Positions 17,566 to 26,944 of a stretch of 64,000 bases of DNA are shown here, piece after piece (within the stretch, counting starts at the first letter, position 1; each line of letters starts with the position of its first letter). The notes under the pieces were generated by a model. That model had not been told where the DNA came from and made no database searches. It saw only the letters and a program-made list of their open reading frames with translations. Source of the DNA: Syntrophus buswellii. Its GTDB lineage: Bacteria > Desulfobacterota > Syntrophia > Syntrophales > Syntrophaceae. The stretch spans positions 1,364,001 through 1,428,000 of the forward strand of contig NZ_CP175563.1 in NCBI RefSeq assembly GCF_046097065.1. Direction: 5' to 3'. The translations under genes were made by a program, and so were the position numbers.

Positions 17566-19872
17566 ATGGACGCAAACCTGTACAACAGTCGAGTCATTAT
17601 TACCTTTCTCGAATATCTTCGGGAAAGGCGTCCCGATATTGACATCGAAGGCATTCTCAAGGATTCCGGGATCTCCTCTTACGAACTGGAGGATGAGGGG
17701 CACTGGCTGACGCAGAGGCAGGTGGATGGATTCCACGACGCCCTCATGGAAAGGACGCAGGACGCGACGATCTTTCGCGAAGCCGGGCGCTTCATGTCGG
17801 CCTCCAAGTCCGCCAAGGCGATCCGTCAGTTCATTCTGGCCTTTCTCTCACCCATCCAGGCCTATTTCATGCTCGGCAAAATCGCCTCCTATCTCAACCG
17901 CGGCACCACTTTTCATATCCGGAAGATCCGGCGGAACACCGTAGAAATCATCACGACGATCAATGAAGGCGTTCATGAACGGCCTTACCAGTGTGAAAAC
18001 CGCATGGGCAGCCTTGAAGCTGTCGCTGAGATTTTTACGGGCAAACTGCCGATTCTTGAACATACGGAATGCCTGCATCGAGGAAGCGGGCAGTGCCGTT
18101 ACGTCGTAACCTGGCAGGAACCCAGGTACATGAAATGGTGGCGCTGGCGGAATTATCTCATGATCCTTTCCATCCTCGCCATTGCAGGGTGCTCGTTCCT
18201 TTTCCCCTCCCTGAAACTGGCTGCCTTCATCGCCCTGCCGGCGGTTACCGTGATTGTAGGCATCGCCTTCTATTCCCAGTATCTTGAGAAAAAAGACATC
18301 TATGAGAGGACGGAAAGGCAGGGTGATGCGGCAAACCGCCTGCTCGATCAGATCACCATCAGTTACAACAATGCGCTTCTGGTTCAGGAAATCGGCCAGG
18401 CCGTCTCAAACATCATGGATGTCGACAGCCTGTTGAAGTTTGTCATGGAGACGCTGCAGAAGAGGCTTAAGTTCGACCGCGGCATGATCATGCTTACCAG
18501 TCCGGACAGGACGAGGCTTATCTATGCAAGCGGATACGGTTACAGCTCAGAAATTGAAGCCGTGCTTCAGAAGACTCAGTTCCATCTGGACAAGCCGGAT
18601 TCCAGGGGCCCATTCGTTGTTGCGTTCAGAGAGCAGCACCCCATCTTCGTAAATGATATCAAAGACATTAAAAATGATATCTCAGTGAGAAGCCGGGATT
18701 TTGTTGAAGCCCTGGCCGTCAACTCCTTCATTTGCGTTCCCATCATCTATGAGGGAAAATCGGAAGGCGTCCTGGCTGTTGACAATTACCGTTCCCACAG
18801 GCCTCACAATCAAAGCGAAGTGAACCTTCTCATGGGCATCGCGCCGCAGATAGGGATCAGCATCAACAACGCCAAATCTCTCCGCAAGATCAAGGAAAGT
18901 GAAGAGCGGTTTCGAAACCTCAGCGAAAACTCTCCGGACATCATCTACACTACAGACAACGGCGGATTCATTACCTATATTAACCCGGTGGCGGAAGAAA
19001 TCCTGGGGTACGCGACGCAGGAAATGATGGGGCGCTTTTTTTCGGAATTTGCCATGGCCGACGGTGGGAAGACCTTCAACCAGTTTTTTGACCGCGTGTG
19101 GCAGGGAAAAGAAACGATCAAGAACATGGAGGCCAAACTTCTGGCCAAAAATGGAAAAGAGCGGCTGTTTTACATGAGCGGCGCCCCAAACTTGAACGCC
19201 ATGGGAGAGATGATGGGCGTCGTGGGGATTTTGAAGGATATTACCGAGCAGAGAAAGCTGGAACAGCAGCTTCACCATGCTTCGAGAATGAACGCCATCG
19301 GTCGCTTGACAGGGGGCATCGCCCATGACTTCAACAATATCCTGCAGGCGATTAATGCATACAACGAACGGTTGACCATGCGCAAAAGCGATGGCGATCC
19401 GGAGCTGAAGTATCTGATCAACATCAAGGAATTGATCAAGAGGGCAACGGACCTCGTCGGGCAGCTTCTCATTTTCAGCAGGAAGGCCGACAGCAAACTG
19501 GAGCCGATCGACATCAATGCGGAAATTCGAAAATTTTACGAGCTTCTCATAAACACGCTGCCGAAAAAGATTGATGTGGAGCTGGATCTGGACGAGCCTC
19601 TTCACACCATAAACGGGGATTCCGCTCAATTGGGCCAGGTGATCATGAATCTCACGGTCAATGCAAAAGATGCCATGCCTGACGGCGGAAGGATACGGAT
19701 CAAAACAAAAAACATCGAATTTCCCACGGCGACCTATCGAAGCAGCGTCAAGATTGACCCCGGCCGATATGCCCTGTTCTCGATTTCCGATACGGGATGC
19801 GGAATTTCCAAGGAGAACCTCGATCACATCTTCGAGCCGTTTTTTACGACCAAGGAGGCGGGAAAGGGGACG
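17566..19872 (+). pseudogene. Hybrid sensor histidine kinase, 5' part, interrupted by IS element
   Basis: Codons 1-769 of a kinase that continues, in frame, at 21785 after the insertion sequence. Residues about 1-185 form a sensor region ending in CLHRGSGQCRYVV, like V4R-type domains. Two membrane segments lie at about 190-245. A GAF domain (about 275-440), a PAS domain (about 445-560), a HisKA domain with H587 in GGIAHDFNN, and a HATPase domain follow (DTGCGISKENLDHIFEPFF). The intact frame stops at GKGT, and 12 foreign codons then lead to a stop at 19911. Loss of the last ATP-binding glycine box and the receiver probably abolishes function. PilZ gene 6 bp upstream. Confidence 0.92.
19868..19872 (+). 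repeat. Left target-site duplication (GGACG)
   Basis: GGACG directly precedes the element here and is repeated at 21780-21784 directly after it. Removing the element plus one copy restores GGG-ACG-GGA-ATC, reading Gly-Thr-Gly-Ile, the expected kinase motif. Confidence 0.9.
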
Positions 19873-19898
19873 CCCGCGTTCGACAGTTATAGGCATAT
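19873..19898 (+). repeat. Left terminal inverted repeat of the IS element
   Basis: About 18 of the first 25 positions match the right end in inverted orientation, including the block TTCGACAG and the later TAGG. Confidence 0.8.
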
Positions 19899-20028
19899 TT
19901 TGACCTTTTGAATAGCGTAAGTCATTGAATTTTCACAGTCGGACTCTCAAAAAACTGAAAAACCTGTAGGCATGCGAAATATGTAATTATGCTTGACATC
20001 GTTGGTAGTCTGCGTTACATGAGTAGAC

Positions 20029-21684
20029 ATGTACGTCAGAACAATCTCCAGAAAAAACAAGAGCGGATCGACCACCACATACGTCCAGTTGGCGCATAAT
20101 GTTCGGGATGCCAAAACGGGACAATCGAAAGCGGATGTTCTCTACACTTTTGGCCGCGCCGACTCCCTTGATGTCGATGCGATTCGAAGACTCACCAAGA
20201 GCCTGTCCCGCTTCCTCACTCCGGAAGAGGCTTTGCGGATTCAAGGGACGATAGAGGGTGAGGCTCCAATCCGATTCCTCAAGAGCGTTCCCATGGGTGG
20301 CGCCTATTTGCTCCGTGCTCTGTGGGAACAGTTGGGCATTCCCCAGGCTCTTTCTCAATGCATGAAGGATCGATCGTTTACGTCTCCGGTGGAATGGTCG
20401 ACTTTTGCCATGGTCGCCAATCGGGCGCTGGCCCCGGATTCCAAAAGAGGCGTCGAGGAGTGGGTAAAAGAAGACGTGGCCCTGGGGAATCCTGAACCGA
20501 TCGAGCTTCAGCATCTGTACCGGGCCATGGATGTTCTGCTGGAGTATCGGGAAACCATCCACAAGGAAGTCTACTTTGCCGTGGCGGATCTTTTGAACCT
20601 GGAGGTGGACCTGATCTTCTTCGATACCACTAGCACCTACTTCGAAATGGATGAAGAAGACGAGGAGGGTCTTCGGAGGTATGGTCATTCCAAGGATCAC
20701 CGGCCGGATCTCCCTCAGGTGGTGATCGGTCTGGCGGTCACGAAGGAGGGCATCCCGGTAAAGTGCTGGACGATGCCGGGAAACACCTCGGACATGAAGA
20801 CCGTGGAAAAGGTCAAGAGTGATCTTCTCGGCTGGAAGCTGGGCCGCTGCGTCTGGGTCATGGACCGGGGGATGAGTTCGGAGGAGAATCGTATGATCCT
20901 GCAGAAGGCCGGCGGCCATTACATCATCGGCGAGAAGCTCCGGGATAATCAGGAGATCCACCGTGAGGTTCTGGCCAAGCGGGGCAGGTTCACTTCCGTC
21001 CGGGAAAACCTGGAGATCAAGGAAGTGACCATTGGCGACGGGGAAAAGCGACGCCGGTTCATCCTGGTTCACAATCCTGAGGAGGCCAAAAAGGATCAGG
21101 CCACTCGCGAGAAGACCATCAAAAAGATTGAAGAAGCTCTGAAGTCCATCAAGGATCAGACCGGACACTGTCACACGAAGAACGTCTGCGCCCTTCTGTC
21201 CCACCGGACCATGGGCAGATACCTGCGGCAGTTGAAAAACGGGCGGATCAAAATCGACAAAGGGAAGATCAGAGAAGAGGCCCATCTGGACGGGAAATAC
21301 ATCATTTCCACCAGTGACGACACCCTGAGTCCTGAGGATGTGGCACTGGGGTACAAACAACTGATGGAAGTGGAGCGGGCTTTCCGAACCCTGAAAACGA
21401 CTCTGGATCTGAGACCTGTTTATCACCGGAAGGATGAACGGATCGAAGCCCATGTGTTCCTCTGTTTCCTGGCACTCCTTCTGGTAAGGGTTGCCGAGAG
21501 GAAAACGAACATGCCTTGGGACCATATCAAAGCTCAAATGGAGCGCCTTCATCTTGGAGAATTTTTTTCAAAAGAAGGACGGGTATTACAGACCACCGAA
21601 CCGACACCGGAACAAGTCAACATCCTAAAACTACTAAAGATATCTCCACCGCAACGTATTCGGCATATCCAGGTGACCCCTTAA
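20029..21684 (+). CDS. IS1634-family transposase
   Basis: The 551-residue protein is full length for this family. The N terminus MYVRTISRKNKSGSTTTYVQ followed by HNVRDAKTGQSK and LYTFGRADSLD is typical of IS1634-type transposases. A DDE-type catalytic triad can be proposed: Asp in IFFDTTSTYFEM, Asp in VWVMDRGMSSEEN, and Glu in LMEVERAFRTLK. The enzyme would cut and paste the element using its inverted repeats. The frame is unbroken, so the element may still be active. The ATG lacks a strong ribosome-binding site. Confidence 0.93.
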   Translation: MYVRTISRKNKSGSTTTYVQLAHNVRDAKTGQSKADVLYTFGRADSLDVDAIRRLTKSLSRFLTPEEALRIQGTIEGEAPIRFLKSVPMGGAYLLRALWEQLGIPQALSQCMKDRSFTSPVEWSTFAMVANRALAPDSKRGVEEWVKEDVALGNPEPIELQHLYRAMDVLLEYRETIHKEVYFAVADLLNLEVDLIFFDTTSTYFEMDEEDEEGLRRYGHSKDHRPDLPQVVIGLAVTKEGIPVKCWTMPGNTSDMKTVEKVKSDLLGWKLGRCVWVMDRGMSSEENRMILQKAGGHYIIGEKLRDNQEIHREVLAKRGRFTSVRENLEIKEVTIGDGEKRRRFILVHNPEEAKKDQATREKTIKKIEEALKSIKDQTGHCHTKNVCALLSHRTMGRYLRQLKNGRIKIDKGKIREEAHLDGKYIISTSDDTLSPEDVALGYKQLMEVERAFRTLKTTLDLRPVYHRKDERIEAHVFLCFLALLLVRVAERKTNMPWDHIKAQMERLHLGEFFSKEGRVLQTTEPTPEQVNILKLLKISPPQRIRHIQVTP

Positions 21685-21753
21685 AAATGTAGGCAAACGC
21701 CAAAAATTCGACAACGACTTATAACTATAATTTTACTTAAGAATTTCAATTTT

Positions 21754-21779
21754 GTTTACCTACCGCTGTCGAAGGTGGG
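21754..21779 (-). repeat. Right terminal inverted repeat of the IS element
   Basis: Read on the - strand from 21779 it begins CCCACCTTCGACAG and continues CGGTAGGTA, matching the left end. The target duplicate GGACG follows at 21780-21784. Confidence 0.8.
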
Positions 21780-21784
21780 GGACG

Positions 21785-22348
21785 GGAATCGGGCTGTCCG
21801 TTGTTTACGGCATCGTTAAAAACCACAACGGGTTCATATTCTGCACGAGCGAACTTGGATTGGGGACGACTTACGAGATTTATTTTCCTGAGACCACCGC
21901 CACCGCCAGTGTGGAGGTGTTTGAGGAAAGGCGGGAACCCGTTAAAGCAACGGCGCTGTCCGAGGGTCAGGAAACGATCCTTCTGGTGGACGACGAGCCG
22001 GCACTTCTTGATATCGGAAAAGAACTGCTTTCCCTGCTGGGTTATTCCGTTTTGACCGCCAATTCCGGAGAAAGCGCCTTGAGTGTGATTCATGAGCAGA
22101 AAGGGGGCATCGCCCTTGTCATCCTGGATCTCATGATGCCCGGTATGGGTGGCGAGAAATGCCTCTCTGAAATACTGAAAATCGACCCCGCTATGAAGGT
22201 GCTAATCGCCAGCGGCTTTGCGGCAAGCACGAGCCAGCAGGATCTCCTCCGTGCGGGCGCGGTGGATTTTATTCAAAAACCCTATCAAATCGATTTCCTG
22301 AGCAGGAGAATCCGCTCCATTCTGGATCAGCCGGCGGCATCCTCATGA
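21785..22348 (+). pseudogene. Hybrid sensor histidine kinase, 3' part (end of HATPase and receiver)
   Basis: The segment begins GIGLSVVYGIVKNHNGF, the missing G2 box and last strands of the HATPase domain. It ends in a full receiver domain with ILLVDDEPALL and the phospho-acceptor in LVILDLMMPGMGG. Numbered on the rejoined protein (956 residues) that aspartate is D884. Joining 19872 to 21785 keeps the frame exactly. A TTG at 21752 inside the IS end could in principle start a receiver-only protein of about 198 residues, but it lacks a ribosome-binding site. The last 22 bases overlap the convergent methyltransferase gene. Confidence 0.92.
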
Positions 22349-23154
22349 GGCCGCATCCCCTTGCATAAAATGAGCGGGGTGTATGTGAAGCGGCGCGGAT
22401 CCAGGAAAAACTTTCTGAAATCGGCAATAAAGGCCTCTGCCCCTCCCGGATAGTCCTTGAAGAAACACTGCATTTTTTCCGTTCCGATTTCCACCTTTTT
22501 CAGCCAGTTAAAAACATCCGCATGACGGGCCTCACCGTAGATGAGATGATGGGCCATCAATTCAACCTCGATATTCTGATATTTCTGATCATAAAGATAC
22601 GAATAGAGTTTCCGTCCGGCATACGTGTCAAAATTGAACTCGTCGTCCATGTAGGTCATGAGTTTCGGCAACAGGGCATTCATCGGTTCGGGCATTTCAT
22701 AATGGCCGAGGCAGTTGTAGTCAAGGTCGATCAGGCAGAGATAGCCTTCCGGTTTGAGCAGACTCCGAAGCCGTTTGACAATTTCCGGGCTTTCCTTGCG
22801 GAAATACTCGAGGACAAACCTCACCCAGATCACATCGAACTGTCCCAGGTCATCAATCGGGGCGGTCAGATCGCATTGGACGAATTCAATGCCCGGCTTA
22901 CCAGCGTGATGTTCCCGCGCGTAGGCAAGCCGTTCAGCCGAAAAATCCGCTCCGACAACGCTCCCGGTCGGGGCGACCATGGAGTGCAGGATTTCCGTGG
23001 TGATTCCCGGTCCGCATCCCAGATCCAGGACCCGCAGGCCGGCTTTTACACCACACCAAAGGGCCTGTTTCCGAACCGCATTCGCGTCGGTTTTCAGTTC
23101 CAGGCGATGGGCCTCTTCATCGTTTTCCATGAGATAAGCCTGCTTGTGCTTCAT
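22327..23154 (-). CDS. SAM-dependent class I methyltransferase
   Basis: The 275-residue product starts at the ATG at 23154, where GGAGGTGACA is a strong ribosome-binding site; an upstream in-frame ATG at 23196 is ignored. The SAM-binding motif VLDLGCGPGITTEIL lies near residues 40-54, with VVGADFS as motif II and VWVRFVLEYF near motif IV. The C-terminal part is probably a substrate lid. The substrate is unknown. The gene stands alone and runs tail to tail with the interrupted kinase. Confidence 0.88.
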   Translation of the reverse strand: MKHKQAYLMENDEEAHRLELKTDANAVRKQALWCGVKAGLRVLDLGCGPGITTEILHSMVAPTGSVVGADFSAERLAYAREHHAGKPGIEFVQCDLTAPIDDLGQFDVIWVRFVLEYFRKESPEIVKRLRSLLKPEGYLCLIDLDYNCLGHYEMPEPMNALLPKLMTYMDDEFNFDTYAGRKLYSYLYDQKYQNIEVELMAHHLIYGEARHADVFNWLKKVEIGTEKMQCFFKDYPGGAEAFIADFRKFFLDPRRFTYTPLILCKGMRPHEDAAG

Positions 23155-23258
23155 GTTGTCACCTCCGAGTCCACACGGCAATGTCTGACCGCGCATCCTC
23201 TCCCTGTTGAGAGGGGAACAATCGTGTTCAATGAAAAAAAGGGGTCCTTCATGTTACA

Positions 23259-24461
23259 TTAAAACAAGTAACGAAGGCTCATGGCCAGCAGATGAATGTC
23301 CGAATCATATTCGCCATTGGCAAAGGCTCCGTAGTGGTTGGTCGATTTGGTCCTGTCTTCCTGAAGCTGGTAGGCATAAGCCATCGATAAACCCACCTTG
23401 CCGAACCTGGCCTCGCCGCCCAGGCAGAACAGATGAACGTCGGAATCCGGGATGGACGGGTCGAAGGTCGTGTCGGGAACGGGATTTTGACCGTACAAAT
23501 AGCCTGCATGGATGGCATACCTGCTGTTGATCCGGTATTTTCCCCCTGCATTGAAGGCGAAGGTGCTGCGCCAATTTCTCGGCGAGACGGCAAGGGTCTG
23601 TCCTGCGCCTTCGATCTTCAATTGGTCGAAGGATGACCAGTCCTCCCAGCGCAGACCCACTTCCAGGATCAGCCTGTCCGTGGGCTTATAGGCAATGCCG
23701 ACGGCTACCTGCTGGGGAAGGGTAAGCGTGGTTTCGCCACTGATATCCTCCGGCAGAATGCTCATCGAAAGAGTGCCGTCAACATCGATCGTCACCTTGC
23801 TGCGATACGATACGCCTATGGAAAGGGTGTCTGTAGCATGCAGCAGGAGGCCCAGGTTGTATCCAAGTCCGTTTCCCGACCCTTCAAATTTCTGGTCGAC
23901 ATCAAAAGCGATATTCCTGCTTTGAAGGGTGGAATCCAGCAGGACGAAATCCAAACCGGCTGCGATCGAAAGTTTGGGTGTGATCCGCCAGGATACAACG
24001 GGATTGATGTTAAACGTGGTAAGCTCGGATTTTGTGGCTACATACCGGCCTTCCCAGCTTTCAGGCCATGTCGTGGCCAGGCCGAAAGGGTTGAAAACGC
24101 CGACGCCGGCGCTGAACGTCTCATTGAACCGGTGCGAGAGATAGAAGGTGCTCGGATAGAATACATCGTCCTGGGTCTCGGATTTTTTCCCGGTTGCGGC
24201 GCTTGTGAACTCCCGATCGGCAAAAATCAGGGTCGTTCCGACCTCGACCTGTGTTCCCGGAAGATCGTTCAGGAGTGCCGGATTGTAGAAAATCGCTTCG
24301 GGAGAGTCGGAGTGGGCGACAACGGCGGCCCCCTGTCCAAGAGCGGACGCCCCCTGGGTAAAGATGCCGAAGCCTGAGCCGAACGATATGGAAGGGAGGG
24401 ACGTCAGCGCAGCAATCGCAAAATAGAGTATGACACGGAAGCTTAGTTTCGTATGTTTCAT
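23259..24461 (-). CDS. FadL/TodX-family outer membrane transport protein
   Basis: The 400-residue protein has a signal peptide (FRVILYFAIAALTSLPSISFG). The mature N terminus GSGFGIFTQGASALGQG and DSPEAIFYNPALL match the FadL plug/hatch region and NPA motif. The rest is alternating beta strands ending in SLRYLF with a terminal aromatic, as expected for an outer-membrane barrel. Such proteins admit long-chain fatty acids or aromatic hydrophobics, which would suit a fatty- or aromatic-acid-degrading syntroph, but the substrate is inferred only. A ribosome-binding site AGGAG precedes the ATG. Confidence 0.92.
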   Translation of the reverse strand: MKHTKLSFRVILYFAIAALTSLPSISFGSGFGIFTQGASALGQGAAVVAHSDSPEAIFYNPALLNDLPGTQVEVGTTLIFADREFTSAATGKKSETQDDVFYPSTFYLSHRFNETFSAGVGVFNPFGLATTWPESWEGRYVATKSELTTFNINPVVSWRITPKLSIAAGLDFVLLDSTLQSRNIAFDVDQKFEGSGNGLGYNLGLLLHATDTLSIGVSYRSKVTIDVDGTLSMSILPEDISGETTLTLPQQVAVGIAYKPTDRLILEVGLRWEDWSSFDQLKIEGAGQTLAVSPRNWRSTFAFNAGGKYRINSRYAIHAGYLYGQNPVPDTTFDPSIPDSDVHLFCLGGEARFGKVGLSMAYAYQLQEDRTKSTNHYGAFANGEYDSDIHLLAMSLRYLF

Positions 24462-24588
24462 TCCCGGGCTCCTGGTTAATCAAGTTTCAAATAATAATCA
24501 ATAATTATGCCACTGAACAAAATAAATTCTTTCCGGAGCGCATTTTTCAGCAAATAATGTGTCAGGCCCGGGTTGTAAGAGGGGATAG

Positions 24589-24636
24589 AAAAGCAGGAGG
24601 GCTTATAGATCAAGGTCTATAAGCCCTCCTGCTTTT
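24589..24636 (-). terminator. Long perfect hairpin, terminator of sucCD
   Basis: A 21-bp perfect stem (24589-24609 with 24616-24636) and a 6-base loop separate sucD from the FadL-like gene, both on the - strand. The stem ends in AAAA on one side and TTTT on the other, so it could terminate from either direction. It lies about 100 bp after the sucD stop. Confidence 0.88.
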
Positions 24637-24732
24637 CCCGATGCGCCGGCGGAATTCGAATCTGTGATGATTGGACGCACGGCGTTGTTGCCATCCGCTT
24701 TTCCCCCGTACCTGAAATGGTTTGGGCGGAGC

Positions 24733-25605
24733 CTAGCTCAGGTTGTGTTCTTTCGCCCACGCGAGAACATCAATGGGGCTGTCCAGGACTGTCACACCCG
24801 CGGCCTTGAGCGCTCCCTGCTTTCCAGAAACGGTTCCCGAGGCTCCCCGGACGATCGCGCCTGCGTGCCCCATCCTCTTCCCCTGAGGCGACTGCCGCCC
24901 GGCGATGTAGGCTGCAACGGGCTTGGTCATCCTTCTCGCGATGAAACCGGCCGCTTTCTCTTCCTGCTCTCCGCCGACCTCGCCGACCACGATCACGGCG
25001 TCTGTTCCTTCGTCCTCCTCGAAGAGTTCGAGGATATCGGCCAGGTTTCTCAGAACCACGGGATCTGCACCCATACCGACCACGGTGCTCTGTCCCACGT
25101 TTCCCTCCGAGAGGATGCCGGCGAACTCATAGGAAAGGGTCCCGCTTCGCGATATAATGCCGACCCTCCCCGGTGCGAACATGGAAGCCGGCATGATGCC
25201 CATTTTCCCCTTTCCGGGGACGAGAATTCCCGGGGTGGTCGGACCCAGTGCGAAGACGCCCCTGTCGAGGGCATAGCTCCGCATTTTCATGACATCCCGG
25301 ACAGGGATGTGTTCCGGGACAATAACGATGAGTTTGATCCCGGCATCGATGGTTTCCATGAAGGCGTCCAGGACAAAGGCGGCCGGGACGAAAAACACGG
25401 AGGCGTTGGCCCCGGTCTCCTTGACGGCCTCCTGCACGCTGTTGAAGACGGGAAGCCCCTCTACAATGGTGCCGCCCTTGCCGGGAGTAACCCCGCCCAC
25501 AACCTTTGTTCCGTATTCAAGCATCCAGTGAGCCTGTGCCTTGCCGATTCGTCCGGTAATGCCCTGCACAAGAACGCGTGTTGAATCGTTGATCAGTATG
25601 CTCAT
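24733..25605 (-). CDS. sucD: Succinate--CoA ligase (ADP-forming), alpha subunit
   Basis: The 290-residue alpha subunit carries the N-terminal CoA-binding Rossmann domain (VQGITGRIGKAQ) and the flavodoxin-like ligase half. SRSGTLSYE and the phospho-histidine region GKRMGHAGAIV are intact. I choose the ATG at 25605 over a TTG two codons earlier because GAGAGG is well spaced. It begins 2 bp after the sucC stop, so both are translated together. Related ligases accept malate or other acids. Whether this one makes or uses succinyl-CoA in vivo is not shown. Confidence 0.93.
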   Translation of the reverse strand: MSILINDSTRVLVQGITGRIGKAQAHWMLEYGTKVVGGVTPGKGGTIVEGLPVFNSVQEAVKETGANASVFFVPAAFVLDAFMETIDAGIKLIVIVPEHIPVRDVMKMRSYALDRGVFALGPTTPGILVPGKGKMGIMPASMFAPGRVGIISRSGTLSYEFAGILSEGNVGQSTVVGMGADPVVLRNLADILELFEEDEGTDAVIVVGEVGGEQEEKAAGFIARRMTKPVAAYIAGRQSPQGKRMGHAGAIVRGASGTVSGKQGALKAAGVTVLDSPIDVLAWAKEHNLS

Positions 25606-25607
25606 TT

Positions 25608-26747
25608 TCAACCTCTCCCCACCAGTTCATACAAGCGATCAATCGCTTTTTCAGTTGCCGCCTCCGTCACCACGTGGATGCCTGCGGAGCGGAAGATCTC
25701 CCAGGTTTCTTCCTGGCGGTTGCCAAGCGCCTTGGCGACAATGGGGATCTTGACGTTATGCTCATTGATATAGCGAACGACCCCTTTGGCGCCTTCGTGG
25801 ATCGGATTGATCCCGCCGTACACGTTGATGAAGACGGCCCGGATGCCCGGTTTCATCATGATGAGTTCCATGCAGCGATAGAGTAGATCGGCCGTAATGC
25901 CCCCGCCGGTTTCCAGGAAATTGGCGGGCTTCATCCTTTCGCCGATGATGTCCATGGAGGCCATTCCCAGTCCGGCGCCGGAAGAAATCAGTCCGATATC
26001 TCCGTCCAGGTCCACATAGGTGACGCCGATTTCTCTGCCGCGGCGTTCGAGGGGATTTTCGATCCGTTCGATGCGGTCGGGAAGGGGGAATCGCACCCGT
26101 GACAGGGCCGAGTCGTCTATCTCCAGAACCGCATCCACGGCGATCAATCCGCCATTGGGGAGGACAACCAGTGGATTGATCTCGCAGATCAGGGACTCAT
26201 GGCTCATGGCGATGTGGTACAGTTGCCCGATAACGTCCGTCCAGGAGGTGAGGAGCTGCTGGCTGACCCCGATTCTCGACAGGAGGGTGCGGGCCTGATA
26301 GGGATAAAATTCCAGGGAGGAGTCGACATGAAAGGAGGCGATCTTGTCCGGCGAGGACCTCGCAGTTTCTTCGATCCGCACACCGCCTTCCGTGCTCGCC
26401 ACGATCACCGGCTTGCCGGAATACCCGTCAACGGTAATGCCCACATAGAGTTCCCTGGCGATCTCCACTTTCTCGCAGACGAGAAGTTTCAGGACGGGCA
26501 GCCCCTTCACATCGGAGGAAAGCAGGGACTCGGCGACCTCCTTGAGTTCATCCGGCGAAGAGGCGGTCCTGATGCCGCCTGCGAGACCGCGGCCTCCAAC
26601 GAGAACCTGGGCCTTCAAAATAACGGGGTATCCTATCTCGCCTGCCACATGGAGCGCCTCGTGCATCGTGGAAGCAACGCCGCGGCGGGGAACGGGGATC
26701 CCGTTCTGCTCAAAAATATCCAAAGCCTCGTATTCATGTAGTCTCAT
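25608..26747 (-). CDS. sucC: Succinate--CoA ligase (ADP-forming), beta subunit
   Basis: The 379-residue subunit has the ATP-grasp domain and the C-terminal CoA-ligase half. RLHEYEALDIFEQNGIPVPR is the usual N terminus, QVLVGGRGLAGGI the grasp segment, EINPLVV a metal-binding loop, and NFLETGGG and VFINVYGGI the phosphate-handling region. With SucD it gives substrate-level phosphorylation. In a syntroph this could yield ATP from succinyl-CoA or another acyl-CoA. A consensus-like promoter lies 65 bp upstream. Confidence 0.93.
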   Translation of the reverse strand: MRLHEYEALDIFEQNGIPVPRRGVASTMHEALHVAGEIGYPVILKAQVLVGGRGLAGGIRTASSPDELKEVAESLLSSDVKGLPVLKLLVCEKVEIARELYVGITVDGYSGKPVIVASTEGGVRIEETARSSPDKIASFHVDSSLEFYPYQARTLLSRIGVSQQLLTSWTDVIGQLYHIAMSHESLICEINPLVVLPNGGLIAVDAVLEIDDSALSRVRFPLPDRIERIENPLERRGREIGVTYVDLDGDIGLISSGAGLGMASMDIIGERMKPANFLETGGGITADLLYRCMELIMMKPGIRAVFINVYGGINPIHEGAKGVVRYINEHNVKIPIVAKALGNRQEETWEIFRSAGIHVVTEAATEKAIDRLYELVGRG

Positions 26748-26811
26748 AACGGTTTACATCCTTACGAAAATGAATGATTGCGGAAGGAGATTCTCCCTTT
26801 CGCAGTGCGCA

Positions 26812-26840
26812 AACATAAAATCGATGCGCCAATATGTCAA
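26812..26840 (-). promoter_or_regulatory. Sigma70-type promoter for sucCD
   Basis: On the - strand TTGACA (26840-26835), a 17-bp spacer and TATGTT (26817-26812) point toward sucC. Downstream in the leader is the near-palindrome AAGGAGATTCTCCCTT (26784-26799), a possible operator for the divergent GntR-type regulator. The remaining spacer to 26944 is very AT-rich and probably holds that regulator's own promoter. Confidence 0.6.
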
Positions 26841-26944
26841 TCGAAATAACTTCACTTTAAATCACAATTTTGAATTAATTTTTAATCCATATTAAAAATA
26901 AAAATTTGATTGCATAATTGATTTGATTAAGCTAAATAAGCCGC

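Larger units (their letters stand above)
19873..21779 (+). mobile_element. IS1634-like insertion sequence, 1907 bp, complete
   Basis: The ends are imperfect inverted repeats: CCCGCGTTCGACAG...TAGGCA at the left and, read on the other strand, CCCACCTTCGACAG...TAGGTA at the right, with TTCGACAG and TAGG identical. A 5-bp direct duplication, GGACG, flanks the element. It carries one transposase gene on the + strand, in the same direction as the disrupted kinase. Size, single long DDE transposase and short target duplication fit the IS1634 family. Intact ends and frame suggest recent arrival. Confidence 0.92.
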
